Shown: piece after piece, positions 33,008 through 43,480 of the stretch | How positions within the stretch are numbered: position 1 is the first letter of the stretch | How the letters are laid out: each line of letters opens with the position of its first letter | Assembly: GCF_900215355.1 (NCBI RefSeq) | Contig: NZ_OBEA01000001.1 | Location: 682,001-746,000 of the forward strand | Length of the DNA: 64,000 nt | From: Pseudooceanicola antarcticus | GTDB lineage: Bacteria; Pseudomonadota; Alphaproteobacteria; Rhodobacterales; Rhodobacteraceae | Direction of reading: 5' to 3' | Notes under the pieces: model-generated | What the model saw: only the letters and a program-made list of their open reading frames with translations | Databases searched by the model: none | Told to the model about the DNA's origin: nothing | Position numbers and translations under genes: made by a program

Positions 33008-35104
33008 TCAGCGCGTGAAGGCCTGCACGTTGCCGGCGTCGACGTTGATGATGTTGCCGGTCGATTTGGCCGATTTCTCGGATGCGAAGAAATAGGCGGC
33101 CTCGGCGATGTCCTCGGGCAGGACCGAGCGCTTCAGCATCGAACGGTTGCGGTACATCTCTTCCAGCCCCGCCTTGTCGGTGCCGTAGGTCGAGGCGCGC
33201 TGGTCCAGCCATTCGCCTTCCCAGATCTTCGAGCCGCGCAGCACCGCGTCGGGGTTGACCACGTTGACGCGGATCCCGGCCTCGGCGCCTTCCAGCGCCA
33301 GGCAGCGGGCCAGGTGGATCTCGGAGGCCTTGGCGGTGCAATAGGCCGAGGCATTGGGCGAGGCCGCGAGGCCGTTCTTCGAGGCCACGAAGACGATCGA
33401 ACCGCCCATGCCCTGCACGCGCATCAGCTTGAAGGCTTCGCGGGAGACCAGGAAGTAGCCGGTGGAGAGGATCTCCATGTTCTTGTTCCAGAGCGCCAGC
33501 GTGGTCTCTTCGACCGGCGCCGAGGAGGCGATACCGGCGTTGGAGACCAGGATGTCGACGCCGCCGAATTCCACGGCCGCATCCGCATAGGCGCGGGCCA
33601 CGGCGGCTTCGTCGGTGACGTCCATGATCACCGATCGGATCACGTCGCGGCCGTAGCTGGCGGTCAGGGCGTCCTTTGTGGCGTTCAGGCTGTCTTCGCT
33701 GATATCGGCCAGCACCACGCAGGCGCCTTCGGCCAGGTAGCGTTCCGCCGTGGCCGTGCCGATGCCACCGGCGCCGCCGGTGACCATGGCGACGCGACCG
33801 GCAAGCGACTTGGGCTTGGGCATGCGCTGCAGCTTGGCTTCTTCCAGGAGCCAGTACTCGATATCGAAGGCCTCCTGCTCTGGCAGGCCGACGTATTCGC
33901 TGACCGAGGAGGCGCCGCGCATCACGTTGATCGCGTTGACGTAGAATTCGCCCGAGATCCGCGCCGTGGCCTTGTCCTTGGCGAAGGTGATCATGCCGAC
34001 GCCGGGGACCAGGTAGACCACCGCGTTGGGGTCGCGCAGGGCCGGGCTGTCGTCATGCTTGCAGCGCTCGTAATAGGCGGCGTAATCCTCGCGGTAGGCG
34101 GCAATCTGGGCTTCCAGACCTTCCAGAACGGCGTCGATGTTGTTCTGCGCCGGGTCGAAGTCGATCACCAGCGGGCGGATCTTGGTGCGTAGGAAGTGGT
34201 CGGGGCAGGAGGTGCCAAGCGCGGCCAGCGCGGGCATGTCCTTGGCATTCACGAAGTCCAGCACCGTCTCGCTGTCCTCGAAGTTGCCGACCATGTGCTG
34301 CTTGCCGGAAACGAAGCCGCGGATGGCGGGCATCAGCTTGGCCGCGATTTCACGGCGGGCGGCGGGGGCGAGGCTTTCGTGGACCGGGCCGCCGAAGGCC
34401 GGAACGTCTGCCGTCTTCTCCTCGAAGTAGGCGATGGCCTTGTTGATGATCTCGAGCGTCAGCTCGTAGCAGGCCTTGGCGTCGTCATCCCAGGTGAACA
34501 ACCCGTGGCTTTCCAGCACCACGCCCTTGGCGTCGGGGTTCTTCAGGCAGAAGTCCTCCAGCCAGAGGCCCAGCTCGTAGCCCGGTTTCTTCCAGGGCAG
34601 CCAGCCGATCTCGTCGCCGAAGATCTCGGCGGTCAGCTCCTTCGAGTTCTTCGAGGCGGCGATGGCGATGATCGCATCGGGGTGCATGTGATCAACGTGG
34701 GCCTTCGGCACATAGGCGTGCAGCGGCGTGTCGATGGAGGCGGCGCGGGGGTTCAGGTTGAAGGTGCAATGGGGCAGGTAGCCGACCATCTCGTCCTCGA
34801 ACTCCACCCCGCGATACTTGCCCTTCAGGGCGCGCATCTTGTCCATGTAGAGGGTGGCGAAACCGTCCATCTTGATGGTGCCGACATCCCCGCCCGAGCC
34901 CTTGACCCAAAGCACCTCGGCCTCGGTGCCGGTCAGCGGATCGACTTCCTGGCATTTGCACGAGGTATTGCCGCCGCCATAGTTGGTGACCCGCTTGTCC
35001 GAGCCCAGCAGGTTCGAGCGATAGAGCAGCTTCTCGGGTTCGCTCATGCCTTCGGCCTTGGCGTCATCCCACAGCGAAACGAGCCGCGTCGATGCGGTTG
35101 TCAT
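33008..35104 (-). CDS. rhaD: Bifunctional rhamnulose-1-phosphate aldolase / lactaldehyde-type dehydrogenase RhaD
   Basis: 698 residues from ATG 35104 with GGAGGAGACACC. The N-terminal class II aldolase domain (about 1-420) has RVTNYGGGNTSCK, HMHPDAIIAI and ESHGLFTW zinc-site blocks; the C-terminal short-chain dehydrogenase domain (about 430-698) has VTGGAGGIGTATAERY, NAGIASSAP and YCTAKAS with catalytic Tyr/Lys. Together they split rhamnulose-1-phosphate to dihydroxyacetone phosphate and L-lactaldehyde, then process the aldehyde. The fused form is typical of alphaproteobacterial rhamnose loci. Confidence 0.95.
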   Translation of the reverse strand: MTTASTRLVSLWDDAKAEGMSEPEKLLYRSNLLGSDKRVTNYGGGNTSCKCQEVDPLTGTEAEVLWVKGSGGDVGTIKMDGFATLYMDKMRALKGKYRGVEFEDEMVGYLPHCTFNLNPRAASIDTPLHAYVPKAHVDHMHPDAIIAIAASKNSKELTAEIFGDEIGWLPWKKPGYELGLWLEDFCLKNPDAKGVVLESHGLFTWDDDAKACYELTLEIINKAIAYFEEKTADVPAFGGPVHESLAPAARREIAAKLMPAIRGFVSGKQHMVGNFEDSETVLDFVNAKDMPALAALGTSCPDHFLRTKIRPLVIDFDPAQNNIDAVLEGLEAQIAAYREDYAAYYERCKHDDSPALRDPNAVVYLVPGVGMITFAKDKATARISGEFYVNAINVMRGASSVSEYVGLPEQEAFDIEYWLLEEAKLQRMPKPKSLAGRVAMVTGGAGGIGTATAERYLAEGACVVLADISEDSLNATKDALTASYGRDVIRSVIMDVTDEAAVARAYADAAVEFGGVDILVSNAGIASSAPVEETTLALWNKNMEILSTGYFLVSREAFKLMRVQGMGGSIVFVASKNGLAASPNASAYCTAKASEIHLARCLALEGAEAGIRVNVVNPDAVLRGSKIWEGEWLDQRASTYGTDKAGLEEMYRNRSMLKRSVLPEDIAEAAYFFASEKSAKSTGNIINVDAGNVQAFTR

Positions 35105-35178
35105 GGTGTCTCCTCCACTTTCCACCAGGGCTGGACCTCCTGCCCTTTTCGGGGCGAGATTGCGCAGGTGGCAGCTAA

Positions 35179-35253
35179 TTGTCAATCAACAATGATCAAC
35201 TTCGATCATGCTGCGACTGCATAATGATTGAAACGTGATTTCATGATTGACAA
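35179..35253. promoter_or_regulatory. rhaDI/rhaRSTPQMK divergent operator region (RhaR sites)
   Basis: A perfect 10-bp inverted repeat TTGTCAATCA (35179-35188) and TGATTGACAA (35244-35253), spaced 55 bp, and two ATGATC/GATCAT half-site pairs (35192-35197 with 35204-35209) plus CAATGATC copies. DeoR-type regulators bind such repeats. The layout fits loop repression by RhaR over both promoters, released by a rhamnose catabolite. Confidence 0.75.
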
Positions 35254-35296
35254 TGATCGAATATGCGCGGCAAGCTGATCGGAACGGGAGGAAGAC

Positions 35297-36097
35297 ATGC
35301 ACGAGAAGGAACGCCACGGGATCATTCTGTCAGCGGTACAGGACCGGCCGGTCGTGACCGTGGCGGATCTCTGCGGGCTGACCGGGGCCTCCGAGGCGAC
35401 GGTGCGGCGCGATATCGCCGCGCTGCATGTCGCCAAGAAGCTGCGCCGGGTGCGCGGCGGGGCCGAGGCCCTGGCGCCGAACCAGTTTCCGGGCCTTGCG
35501 GGCCGTCCGTTCTCGGTCAACCAGACCCTGCATGCGCGCCAGAAGCAGGCCATCGCCCGCGCGGCGGTCGAGCTCTGCGACGAGGGCGATGCGATCATCA
35601 TCAACGGGGGCACGACCACCTTCCAGATGGTGCATCCGCTGGCCACGCGGCGCTGCCAGGTCTTCACCAACTCCTTCCCCATTGCCGAACACCTGCTGAA
35701 GCATTCGAAGAACTCGGTGCTGATCTCGGGCGGGGTCATCTACCGCGAGCAGAACATCGTGCTCTCGCCCTTCGAGAACGACGTGACGCGCAACTTCTGC
35801 GCCCGCCGTCTGTTCATGGGCGCGCAGGGCGTCGGTCCGCTGGGGGTGATGGAGGCCGATCCGCTGATCATCCAGGCCGAGCAGAAGCTGATCGGCCAGG
35901 CCGATGAGCTGGTGCTGCTGGTCGATTCCAGCAAGTTCGAGAGCCGGTCGAGCCTCGTGCTCTGCCCGCTTGAAGAGATCGACGTGTTGATCACCGACGA
36001 GGGGATCAGCGACCGTGCCGCCGCCATGGTGGAAGGCGCGGACATCAAGCTTATCGTGGCGCCCGCGAGCGGCGCGCGAGAGGAGGCGGCTTCATAG
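35297..36097 (+). CDS. rhaR: DeoR family transcriptional regulator RhaR
   Basis: 266 residues, ATG 35297 after GGGAGGAAG. N-terminal DeoR HTH (HEKERHGIILSAVQDRPVVTVADLC, GASEATVRRDIAALHVAKKLRRVRGG) and C-terminal DeoR sugar-phosphate sensor (NGGTTTFQMVHPLATR, DSSKF, LITDEGI). It is at the divergent rha promoter and should repress it. The ligand is likely a rhamnose breakdown product. Confidence 0.93.
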   Translation: MHEKERHGIILSAVQDRPVVTVADLCGLTGASEATVRRDIAALHVAKKLRRVRGGAEALAPNQFPGLAGRPFSVNQTLHARQKQAIARAAVELCDEGDAIIINGGTTTFQMVHPLATRRCQVFTNSFPIAEHLLKHSKNSVLISGGVIYREQNIVLSPFENDVTRNFCARRLFMGAQGVGPLGVMEADPLIIQAEQKLIGQADELVLLVDSSKFESRSSLVLCPLEEIDVLITDEGISDRAAAMVEGADIKLIVAPASGAREEAAS

Positions 36098-36143
36098 AGG
36101 AGGGGCCGCGACACCGATGGTAACTTTAGGGAGGAGATCCATC

Positions 36144-37133
36144 ATGAAACTTGCAAAACTGCTGACCAGCGCCGCCGTCGCGGCGGGACTTTTCGCCGGG
36201 CCTGCGGCCGCCGAGGACATGCGCATCGCGCTGGTCGTCAAGGCCCTGGGCATCGGCTTCTTCGAGGCCGCCGCCAAGGGCGCCGAAGAGGCCGCCGGAG
36301 AGCTGGGGGACGTGGAAATCATCTACACCGGCCCCACCGACACCACTGCCGAAGGCCAGATCGAGGTGATCAACGCCCTGATCGCCCAGCAGGTCGACGC
36401 CATTGCCGTTTCGGCCAATGACACCGATGCGCTGGTGCCGACCCTGAAGAAGGCCATGCAGCGCGGCATCACCGTGATCTCTTGGGACTCGGGCGTTGCC
36501 GAGGATGGCCGCCAGGCCCACCTGAACCCCTCGTCCAACGCGCTGATCGGCAACATGATCGTCAAGCTGGCCGCCGATGAGCTGCCCGAGGGCGGCGATG
36601 TGGCCGTGCTCTCGGCCACCACCACCTCGACCAACCAGAACATCTGGATCGAGGAAATGACCAAGGTGCTGCCGAACTATCCGGGCATCAATGTCGTGGG
36701 CACCGTCTATGGCGACGACCTGGCCGACAAGTCCTACCGCGAAGCGCAGGGCCTGATGCAGTCCTACCCGGATCTGGATGCGATCATCGCGCCGACCTCC
36801 GTCGGCATCGTGGCCGCCGCTCAGGCCGTGGTCGATGCCGGCAAGGTGGGCGAGGTCAACGTGACCGGCCTGGGCCTGCCCTCCGAGATGGCCGGTGCCA
36901 TCGAGAGCGGCGCGTCGAAGTCCTTCGCCATCTGGAACCCGATCGACCTGGGCTACTCGGCCACCATGATGGCCTATCACCTGGCCAAGGGTGACGCCGA
37001 AGCCGCGCCGGGCGCCGAGATCGAGATCGGCCGCATGGGCACCATCACGCTGGACGAGACGGGCTCTGCCGCCATGGCCGATCCCTTCGTCTACGACGAG
37101 AGCAACATCGACGACTTCAAGAGCATCTTCTGA
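36144..37133 (+). CDS. rhaS: Rhamnose ABC transporter substrate-binding protein RhaS
   Basis: 329 residues from ATG 36144 with AGGGAGGAG. Signal peptide MKLAKLLTSAAVAAGLFAGPAAA, then a type I periplasmic binding fold (ribose-binding/sugar group) with ALGIGFFEAAAKGAEEAA, AISANDTDALVPTL-type, and WDSGVAEDGR motifs. It captures L-rhamnose in the periplasm for RhaT-RhaP-RhaQ. It is second in the operon after rhaR. Confidence 0.94.
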   Translation: MKLAKLLTSAAVAAGLFAGPAAAEDMRIALVVKALGIGFFEAAAKGAEEAAGELGDVEIIYTGPTDTTAEGQIEVINALIAQQVDAIAVSANDTDALVPTLKKAMQRGITVISWDSGVAEDGRQAHLNPSSNALIGNMIVKLAADELPEGGDVAVLSATTTSTNQNIWIEEMTKVLPNYPGINVVGTVYGDDLADKSYREAQGLMQSYPDLDAIIAPTSVGIVAAAQAVVDAGKVGEVNVTGLGLPSEMAGAIESGASKSFAIWNPIDLGYSATMMAYHLAKGDAEAAPGAEIEIGRMGTITLDETGSAAMADPFVYDESNIDDFKSIF

Positions 37134-37210
37134 TCCTCTGAATGCGCGATGCCGGGCGGCGCGTGACCGCCGCCCGGTCCTACCCACCCCAAATCAAGAC
37201 GGGGCCGATC

Positions 37211-38746
37211 ATGGGCACTGGCCAAGGGCCGGTCGCGGCGCAGGGGGCTGTCCTTGCGCTGGACCGCATCATCAAGACATTTCCGGGCGTCACGGCGCTC
37301 GACCAGGTGCAGCTCGAGCTGCACGCGGGCGAAGTCACCTCGCTGATCGGCGAGAACGGCGCGGGCAAATCGACCGTGGTGAAGATCCTGACGGGGATCT
37401 ACCAGCCCGACGGCGGGCAGATCCTGCTGGACGGCCAGCCGGTCAGCTTCCCGACCGCCCAGGCGGCATCCGGTGCCGGTGTCACGGCGATCCACCAGGA
37501 AACGGTGCTCTTTGAAGAGCTGACCGTGGCCGAGAACATCTTCATCGGCCATGCGCCCCGCACCCGTTTCGGCCTGATCGACACCGCCGAGATGCGCCGC
37601 CGCGCAGGCCAGATCCTGTCCTCCATCGGTGCCGAGATCGACCCCGGCGTGAAGCTGAAGGATCTGGGCATCGCCTCGCGCCACCTGGTGGCCATCGGCC
37701 GGGCGCTGTCGGTCGAGGCCCGCGTGGTGATCATGGACGAGCCGACCGCCGCCCTGTCGCAGAAAGAGATCGAAGAGCTTTACGAGCTGGTCGAGACGCT
37801 GAAGGCGCAGGGCAAGGCGATCCTCTTCATCAGCCACAAGTTCGACGAGATCTTCCGCATCTCGGACCGTTACACCGTCTTCCGCGATGGCCAGTTCGTC
37901 GGCGCGGGCCGTATCGACGAGATCAGTGAAAGCGACCTGGTGAAGATGATGGTGGGCCGCTCGGTCGACCAGATCTTCCCCAAGCGCGAGGCGCAGGTCG
38001 GCGAAGAGGTGCTGAAGGTGGTGGGCTATTCCCACCCCACCGAGTTCGAGGACATCAACTTCACCCTGCGCCGGGGCGAGATCCTGGGGTTCTACGGCCT
38101 CGTCGGCGCGGGCCGGTCCGAGTTCATGCAAAGCCTGATTGGCATCACCAAGCCCTCCAAGGGCGCGGTGAAGCTGGAGGATCATGTGACGATCATCCGC
38201 TCTCCGGCCGAGGCCATCGAGGCCGGCATCGTCTATGTCCCCGAGGATCGCGGCAAGCAGGGGGCCATCCTCGACCTGCCGATCTTCCAGAACGTCACCC
38301 TGCCCAGCCTCGGCGAGACCTCCAATCGCGGCTTCATCCGCATGGCAGAGGAATTCGCCCTGACCCGCCAGTATACCGAGCGGCTGGACCTGCGGGCGGC
38401 TTCCCTCGATACCACCGTCGGCAGCCTGTCGGGCGGCAACCAGCAGAAGGTGGTGATCGCCAAGTGGCTGGCGACGCGGCCCAAGGTCATCATCCTCGAC
38501 GAGCCCACAAAGGGTATCGACATCGGCTCCAAGGCGGCCGTGCATGAGTTCATGTCCGAACTGGCTGCAGAGGGGCTGTCGGTGATCATGGTCAGCTCCG
38601 AGATCCCCGAGATCCTGGGCATGTCCGACCGGGTCATCGTGATGCGCGAAGGCCGCATCGCCGCCGAGCTGGAGGGCGAGGATCTGACCCCGGAAACCCT
38701 TGTCCGCCACGCCGCAGGCATCGGCGTCAAAGGAGAAGCCGCATGA
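37211..38746 (+). CDS. rhaT: Rhamnose ABC transporter ATP-binding protein RhaT (two NBDs)
   Basis: 511 residues from ATG 37211 (an ATG at 37142 gives an unlike extension without a ribosome-binding site). Two ABC domains: the first has Walker A GENGAGKSTV, the signature LGIASRHLVAIG-type linker and Walker B VVIMDEPTAAL; the second has a degenerate Walker A (GLVGAGRSEF), LSGGNQQKV and VIILDEPTKGID. This double layout is the RbsA/MglA sugar class. It powers rhamnose uptake with RhaP and RhaQ. The stop overlaps rhaP (ATGA). Confidence 0.95.
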   Translation: MGTGQGPVAAQGAVLALDRIIKTFPGVTALDQVQLELHAGEVTSLIGENGAGKSTVVKILTGIYQPDGGQILLDGQPVSFPTAQAASGAGVTAIHQETVLFEELTVAENIFIGHAPRTRFGLIDTAEMRRRAGQILSSIGAEIDPGVKLKDLGIASRHLVAIGRALSVEARVVIMDEPTAALSQKEIEELYELVETLKAQGKAILFISHKFDEIFRISDRYTVFRDGQFVGAGRIDEISESDLVKMMVGRSVDQIFPKREAQVGEEVLKVVGYSHPTEFEDINFTLRRGEILGFYGLVGAGRSEFMQSLIGITKPSKGAVKLEDHVTIIRSPAEAIEAGIVYVPEDRGKQGAILDLPIFQNVTLPSLGETSNRGFIRMAEEFALTRQYTERLDLRAASLDTTVGSLSGGNQQKVVIAKWLATRPKVIILDEPTKGIDIGSKAAVHEFMSELAAEGLSVIMVSSEIPEILGMSDRVIVMREGRIAAELEGEDLTPETLVRHAAGIGVKGEAA

Positions 38747-39720
38747 GTTTCGTCAAATCGCGCGAGGCGATCCTGCTGGCGGCCATCGTGCTGCTGCTGG
38801 GTCTGATCGCCACTCGCTTCCCCGCTTTCATCACGCCGCACAACCTGGCCTCGGTCTATTCCGACACCACGCCGCTGATGATCCTGGCCCTGGGTCAGAT
38901 GGTGGTCATCCTGACCCGCTGCATCGACCTGTCCGTCGCCGCCAACCTGGCGCTGACCGGCATGGTCTGCGCGATGATCAACGTGGCCGCGCCGGATCTG
39001 CCGGTGGGACTGACCATCCTGATCGCCCTGACCATGGGCGCCGCCCTTGGCGCCATCAACGGGCTGCTGGTCTGGAAGTTGGCGATCCCGCCCATCGTGG
39101 TGACCCTTGGCACGATGACCATCTTCCGGGGCGTGATCTTCCTGCTGTCCGACGGCCAGTGGATCAACGCGCATGAGATGAGCGCCAATTTCACCGGCTT
39201 CCCGCGCCAGGTCATCCTGGGCGTCACCGTCATGGGCTGGATCGGCCTAGCCGTTGCCCTGCTCATGGCCCTGCTAATGGCGCGCACCGCGCTTGGGCGC
39301 AGCTTCTTCGCCGTCGGCGGCAACCCCCATGCGGCGGTCTACACCGGCCTCAACGTCGGTCGGGCCCAGTTCCTGGCCTTCGTCATCTCGGGCGCGCTGG
39401 CCGGGCTGGCAGGCTACCTCTGGATCGCGCGCTACGCCGTGGCCTATGTCGATATCGCCGGCGGTTTCGAGCTTGAGGTCGTGGCGGCCTGCGTCATCGG
39501 CGGCATCTCGATTGCCGGCGGCGTCGGCTCGGTGCTGGGCACGGTGCTGGGGGCCATGTTCCTTGGCATCGTCAAGAACGCCCTGCCGGTGGTCGATATC
39601 TCGCCCTTCTGGCAGCTGGCGATCTCTGGCGCCGCGATCCTGATCGCCGTCACCTTCAACGCCCGCTCCGGCCGCAGCAAGGGCCGGGTCATCCTGAAAT
39701 CCGCGGAGCACGCGCAATGA
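38743..39720 (+). CDS. rhaP: Rhamnose ABC transporter permease RhaP
   Basis: 325 residues, about 9-10 transmembrane helices, RbsC/BPD_transp_2 family. The block [22 protein letters not shown] (here [18 protein letters not shown]) and the EAA-like [16 protein letters not shown] are characteristic. Paired with RhaQ, which follows with a 4-bp overlap. Couples to the ATPase RhaT. Confidence 0.94.
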   Translation: MSFVKSREAILLAAIVLLLGLIATRFPAFITPHNLASVYSDTTPLMILALGQMVVILTRCIDLSVAANLALTGMVCAMINVAAPDLPVGLTILIALTMGAALGAINGLLVWKLAIPPIVVTLGTMTIFRGVIFLLSDGQWINAHEMSANFTGFPRQVILGVTVMGWIGLAVALLMALLMARTALGRSFFAVGGNPHAAVYTGLNVGRAQFLAFVISGALAGLAGYLWIARYAVAYVDIAGGFELEVVAACVIGGISIAGGVGSVLGTVLGAMFLGIVKNALPVVDISPFWQLAISGAAILIAVTFNARSGRSKGRVILKSAEHAQ

Positions 39721-40736
39721 GCCTCGCCGAAACCACATCCGCCCCCGAAGCCCGCGCCCGTGGCCCGGTCCCGGACCGCCTGCGCGCGCCCTGGGAAGCA
39801 AAGCTGAAAAGCTGGGAAAGCCTGCTGCTGGTAGTGGCCATCGGGATCTTCATCCTGAACTCCTTCGCCTCGCCCTACTTCCTGAACGCCTGGAACCTCT
39901 CCGACGCGACCTTCAACTTCACCGAGAAGGCGATGATCGCCTTCGCCATGGCCCTGCTGATCATCGCGGGCGAGATCGACCTTTCCGTCGCCTCGATCAT
40001 CGCGCTGGCATCCACGGCCATGGGGCTGGTGATGGAGGCCGGCTTTGGCACGCCGGCCATCGTGGCCACAGGCCTTGCCACCGGCCTCATCTGCGGCGCC
40101 TTCAACGGGGTGCTGGTGACCCGTCTCGGCCTGCCCTCCATCGTCGTCACCATCGGCACCATGAGCCTCTTCCGCGGCATCAGCTATATCGTGCTGGGCG
40201 ACGGCGCCTTCCGTGGCTACCCCTCGGATTTCGCCTTCTTCGGGCAGGGATATGCCTTCTGGGTGATCTCGGTCGAGCTGGTGATCTTCGCCGTGCTGGC
40301 GGTGATCTACGGCGTGGTGCTGCACAAGACCAACTTCGGCCGTGCGGTCTATGCCATCGGCAACAATGCCACCGGCGCGCTGTTCTCGGGCATCCGGGTG
40401 GCGCGGGTGAAGATGATCCTCTTCCTGCTGACCGGCCTGATGTCGGGCGTCGCGGCGGTCTGCCTGACCTCGCGCCTCGGCTCCACCCGGCCCTCCATCG
40501 CCTCCGGCATGGAGCTGGAGGTGGTCACCATGGTCGTCCTCGGCGGGGTCAACATCCTCGGCGGCTCGGGCTCGATCCCCGGGGTGGTGATCGCCGCCTT
40601 CGTCATGGGCCTGGTGACCTTCGGCCTTGGCCTGCTGAACGTGCCGGGTATCGTGATGTCGATCTTCATCGGCCTGCTGCTGATCGGGGTCATCGCCTTG
40701 CCGCGGCTCTGGGCGAAGCTGAGGGGGAAAGCATGA
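39717..40736 (+). CDS. rhaQ: Rhamnose ABC transporter permease RhaQ
   Basis: 339 residues, multi-spanning inner-membrane protein of the RbsC type. Has [29 protein letters not shown] and [23 protein letters not shown] motifs. The N-terminus carries a 35-residue Pro/Ala/Arg-rich cytoplasmic lead before the first helix. Starts inside the rhaP stop (ATGA at 39717) and its stop overlaps rhaM in the same way. Confidence 0.94.
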   Translation: MSLAETTSAPEARARGPVPDRLRAPWEAKLKSWESLLLVVAIGIFILNSFASPYFLNAWNLSDATFNFTEKAMIAFAMALLIIAGEIDLSVASIIALASTAMGLVMEAGFGTPAIVATGLATGLICGAFNGVLVTRLGLPSIVVTIGTMSLFRGISYIVLGDGAFRGYPSDFAFFGQGYAFWVISVELVIFAVLAVIYGVVLHKTNFGRAVYAIGNNATGALFSGIRVARVKMILFLLTGLMSGVAAVCLTSRLGSTRPSIASGMELEVVTMVVLGGVNILGGSGSIPGVVIAAFVMGLVTFGLGLLNVPGIVMSIFIGLLLIGVIALPRLWAKLRGKA

Positions 40737-41074
40737 TGCCTGCAAGGAAAGTGCCCGGCATGGAAAAGATCGCCTTCCGCATGACGCTGCACGAGGGCAA
40801 GCTCGAGGAATACCGTCGCCGCCATGACGAGATCTGGCCCGAGCTTTCGGCCCTGCTGAAGGAGGCGGGCGTCGAGGATTACTCGATCCACTACGACCCC
40901 GAGACGCGGGCGTTGTTCGGCGTGCTCTGGCGGCGCGAGGATCACGGCATGGCCGCCCTGCCGGAACACCCGGTGATGAAGCGGTGGTGGGCCCATATGG
41001 CCGACATCATGGAGACCCACCCCGACAATCGCCCTGTCGAGGTCTCGCTGGAAACGGTGTTTCACCTGCCATGA
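40733..41074 (+). CDS. rhaM: L-rhamnose mutarotase RhaM
   Basis: 113 residues; the family-like start is Met10 ([29 protein letters not shown]), so ATG 40760 (after AAGGAAAG) is an alternative giving the usual 104 residues, while ATG 40733 overlaps the rhaQ stop. Conserved [18 protein letters not shown] and [20 protein letters not shown] are present. It interconverts alpha- and beta-L-rhamnose. Also called RhaU in rhizobia. rhaK starts 4 bp before its stop. Confidence 0.95.
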   Translation: MMPARKVPGMEKIAFRMTLHEGKLEEYRRRHDEIWPELSALLKEAGVEDYSIHYDPETRALFGVLWRREDHGMAALPEHPVMKRWWAHMADIMETHPDNRPVEVSLETVFHLP

Positions 41075-42426
41075 GTAACGCCCGCCATGTGGCCGTGATC
41101 GACGTGGGCAAGACCAATGCCAAGCTGGCGCTGGTCGATACGCAGGCGCTGGAAGAGATCGCGGTGGTCACCCGTCCCAATACCGTCCGCCCCGGCCCGC
41201 CCTATCCGCATTTCGACCTTGAGGGGCATTGGGACTTCTTCCTGACGCACCTGCGCGCCTTCCACGAAAGCCATGGGATCGACGGAATTTCCATCACCAC
41301 CCATGGTGCCTCGGCGGTGCTGCTGGACGCCGGGGGCGCGCTGGCCTGTCCGATGCTGGACTACGAGCACAGCGGCCCCGACGACCTGGCCCGGGCCTAT
41401 GACGCCCTGCGTCCGCCCTTCGCGCAGACGGGCTCGGCCCGCTTGCCCATGGGGCTGAACCTGGGCGCACAGCTGCACTGGCTGCTGGAAACGCAAGAGG
41501 GCCTGCGCGAGCGCCTCGCCCATGTGGTGACCTATCCGCAGTACTGGGGCTATCGGCTGACCGGGCGCTTTGCCACGGATGTCTCCTCGCTGGGCTGCCA
41601 TACCGACCTTTGGAACCCGTGGAAGGGGCGCCTGTCGGACCTGCCGGGGGCGCTTGGCATCGCCGATGCCATGGCGCCGGCGCACAAGGCCTCGGACGTG
41701 CTGGGCACGGTGTCGGAGGAGGTCGCGGTGCTGACCGGGCTCGACCCGGCAACCCCGGTGCTCTGCGGCATCCATGACAGCAACGCCTCGCTGCTGCCGC
41801 ACCTGCAGGGGCATGGCGGAGCCTTCTCGGTGGTCTCGACCGGGACCTGGGTGGTCTGCATGGCCGTCGCGGGCCGCGACGTGCCGCTGGACCCGGCCCG
41901 CGACGTGCTGGTCAATGTCTCGGCCCATGGCGATGCGGTGCCCTCGGCGCGCTTCATGGGCGGGCGGGAATTCGAGCTGATCCGCGACGGCAGCGAGGCC
42001 CGGCCCACCGACGCCGACCGTGCCCGCGTGCTGGACGAGGGCCTGATGCTGCTGCCCGCCGTGGTGACCGACAGCGGCCCCTTCGCAGGCCGCGCGCATC
42101 GCTGGACCGCCGAGCCCGCAACGGACGGAGAGCGCATCTTCGCCCTCTCTCTCTATCTCGCGCTGATGACCCGCACCTGCCTCGACCTGATCGGCGCGGC
42201 GGGGCCTGTGGTCGTCGAAGGCCCCTTTGCCCGCAACCCGGATTTCCTGGCGATGCTGGATGCGCTCTCACCCGATGGGGTCGAGATCAGCGCCTCGGCC
42301 ACCGGTACCTCGATCGGGGCGGCGCTGCTTTTCGATCATGCCCGGAACCCGCCCGCGCCGCAGCGCGTCGGCGGCGGGACGGCGGCGATGGCGGCCTATG
42401 CCGCGCGCTGGCAGGCAGCGCTCTAG
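41071..42426 (+). CDS. rhaK: Rhamnulose kinase-like FGGY carbohydrate kinase RhaK
   Basis: 451 residues, FGGY fold. The N-terminal phosphate loop is [42 protein letters not shown] and [13 protein letters not shown], with STGTWVV (adenosine site), follow the kinase pattern. It phosphorylates the intermediate used by RhaD. It starts at ATG 41071 overlapping rhaM and ends convergently with the LysR gene (3-bp overlap of stops). In R. leguminosarum the matching RhaK is also needed for uptake. Confidence 0.92.
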   Translation: MSNARHVAVIDVGKTNAKLALVDTQALEEIAVVTRPNTVRPGPPYPHFDLEGHWDFFLTHLRAFHESHGIDGISITTHGASAVLLDAGGALACPMLDYEHSGPDDLARAYDALRPPFAQTGSARLPMGLNLGAQLHWLLETQEGLRERLAHVVTYPQYWGYRLTGRFATDVSSLGCHTDLWNPWKGRLSDLPGALGIADAMAPAHKASDVLGTVSEEVAVLTGLDPATPVLCGIHDSNASLLPHLQGHGGAFSVVSTGTWVVCMAVAGRDVPLDPARDVLVNVSAHGDAVPSARFMGGREFELIRDGSEARPTDADRARVLDEGLMLLPAVVTDSGPFAGRAHRWTAEPATDGERIFALSLYLALMTRTCLDLIGAAGPVVVEGPFARNPDFLAMLDALSPDGVEISASATGTSIGAALLFDHARNPPAPQRVGGGTAAMAAYAARWQAAL

Positions 42427-43313
42427 AGCTCGGCCCGTTCGCGCATCCAGTCGATGAAACGCTGCAGCGCTGGCTCGGGTGCCTGGTTCTTCGGCCAGAC
42501 CAGCGAATAGATCCCGCCCTGGTCCAGGTAATCGGGCCAGGCGGCGACAAGGCGGCCCCGGTCGATCTCGGGGCGGGCCAGGAACTCGGGCAGAAGCGCC
42601 AGCCCGAAGCCCGCGGCGGCGGCCTCGGCCATGGCGAAGAACTGGTCGAAGAGCAGCCCGCGCAGCTCTCCGGGCGTCACGCCATGGGCGTCGAACCAGC
42701 TTTCCCAGGCACCGGCGCGGCTTTCCAGATGCAGAAGCGGCAGGGCGCGCAAGGCGGCGGGATCGCCCGGCGGCAGACCTTCGGCGAGGGAGGGCGCGCA
42801 GACCGGGATCACCCGGTCGCGGGCCAGCGGCAGCGCCTCGGTGCCCGGCCAGTCCTCGGGGCCGAAATGCACGGCGGCATCGAACTTCTCGCGCCCGAAG
42901 TCGAAGCGGGCCAGGCGGGTCGACTGGTTGACCAGGATTTGCGGATGCTCTGCCATGAAGGCGTGTAGCTTCGGCCCCATCCAGTAAAGCCCGAAGCTGG
43001 GCGGCAGTGCCAGGTTCAGTGATCCCCGCGACCCTCGCGCCCTCAGCCGCAGGCTGGCCTGCGCCAGATCCTCCAGCACATCGCGCACCGAGGCGGCATA
43101 GCGTGCCCCCGCCGGGGTCAGGGCCAGGCCCTTGCCCTCGCGCACCAGCAGGGTCACGCCCAGTTGATCTTCCAGCACCTTCAACTGGCGGCTGACGGCG
43201 GAATGGGTCAGCGACAGGTCCTCGGCGGCGGCCACGGCGGAACCCAGCCGGTCCACGGCCTCCAACGCCAGCAGCGAGGGGATCGAGGGCAGGAAGCGGC
43301 GCGGGGCGATCAT
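42423..43313 (-). CDS. LysR family regulator of the pipecolate/lysine operon
   Basis: 296 residues from ATG 43313. N-terminal winged HTH (LALEAVDRLGSAVAAAEDLSLTHSAVSRQLKVLEDQLG) and a periplasmic-binding-like effector domain (about 95-296). It is divergent from amaB with 167 bp between, the classic layout for a regulator of the neighbouring operon, so pipecolate or 2-aminoadipate is a likely co-inducer. That is inference. The 3' end meets rhaK. Confidence 0.9.
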   Translation of the reverse strand: MIAPRRFLPSIPSLLALEAVDRLGSAVAAAEDLSLTHSAVSRQLKVLEDQLGVTLLVREGKGLALTPAGARYAASVRDVLEDLAQASLRLRARGSRGSLNLALPPSFGLYWMGPKLHAFMAEHPQILVNQSTRLARFDFGREKFDAAVHFGPEDWPGTEALPLARDRVIPVCAPSLAEGLPPGDPAALRALPLLHLESRAGAWESWFDAHGVTPGELRGLLFDQFFAMAEAAAAGFGLALLPEFLARPEIDRGRLVAAWPDYLDQGGIYSLVWPKNQAPEPALQRFIDWMRERAEL

Positions 43314-43480
43314 GTAAGTAATACTCCAAGCATTGCGAGTTTCTATCGCTTCTCGCGCAAAGCATCCAGCGCTAGCCTTGCGCAAATCGACCAAGTCCCC
43401 CAACGACCCTCCCCGGCGTCCTCCCCCACGATCCTTGCCAGATCGCCCGCGCCGGTGACATCATGCCCCCAGGAGCTTCC

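Noticed and set aside
37142-37211. Upstream start for the rhamnose ATPase
   Set aside because: The added 23 residues have no family similarity and no ribosome-binding site; ATG 37211 leads directly to the ABC domain.
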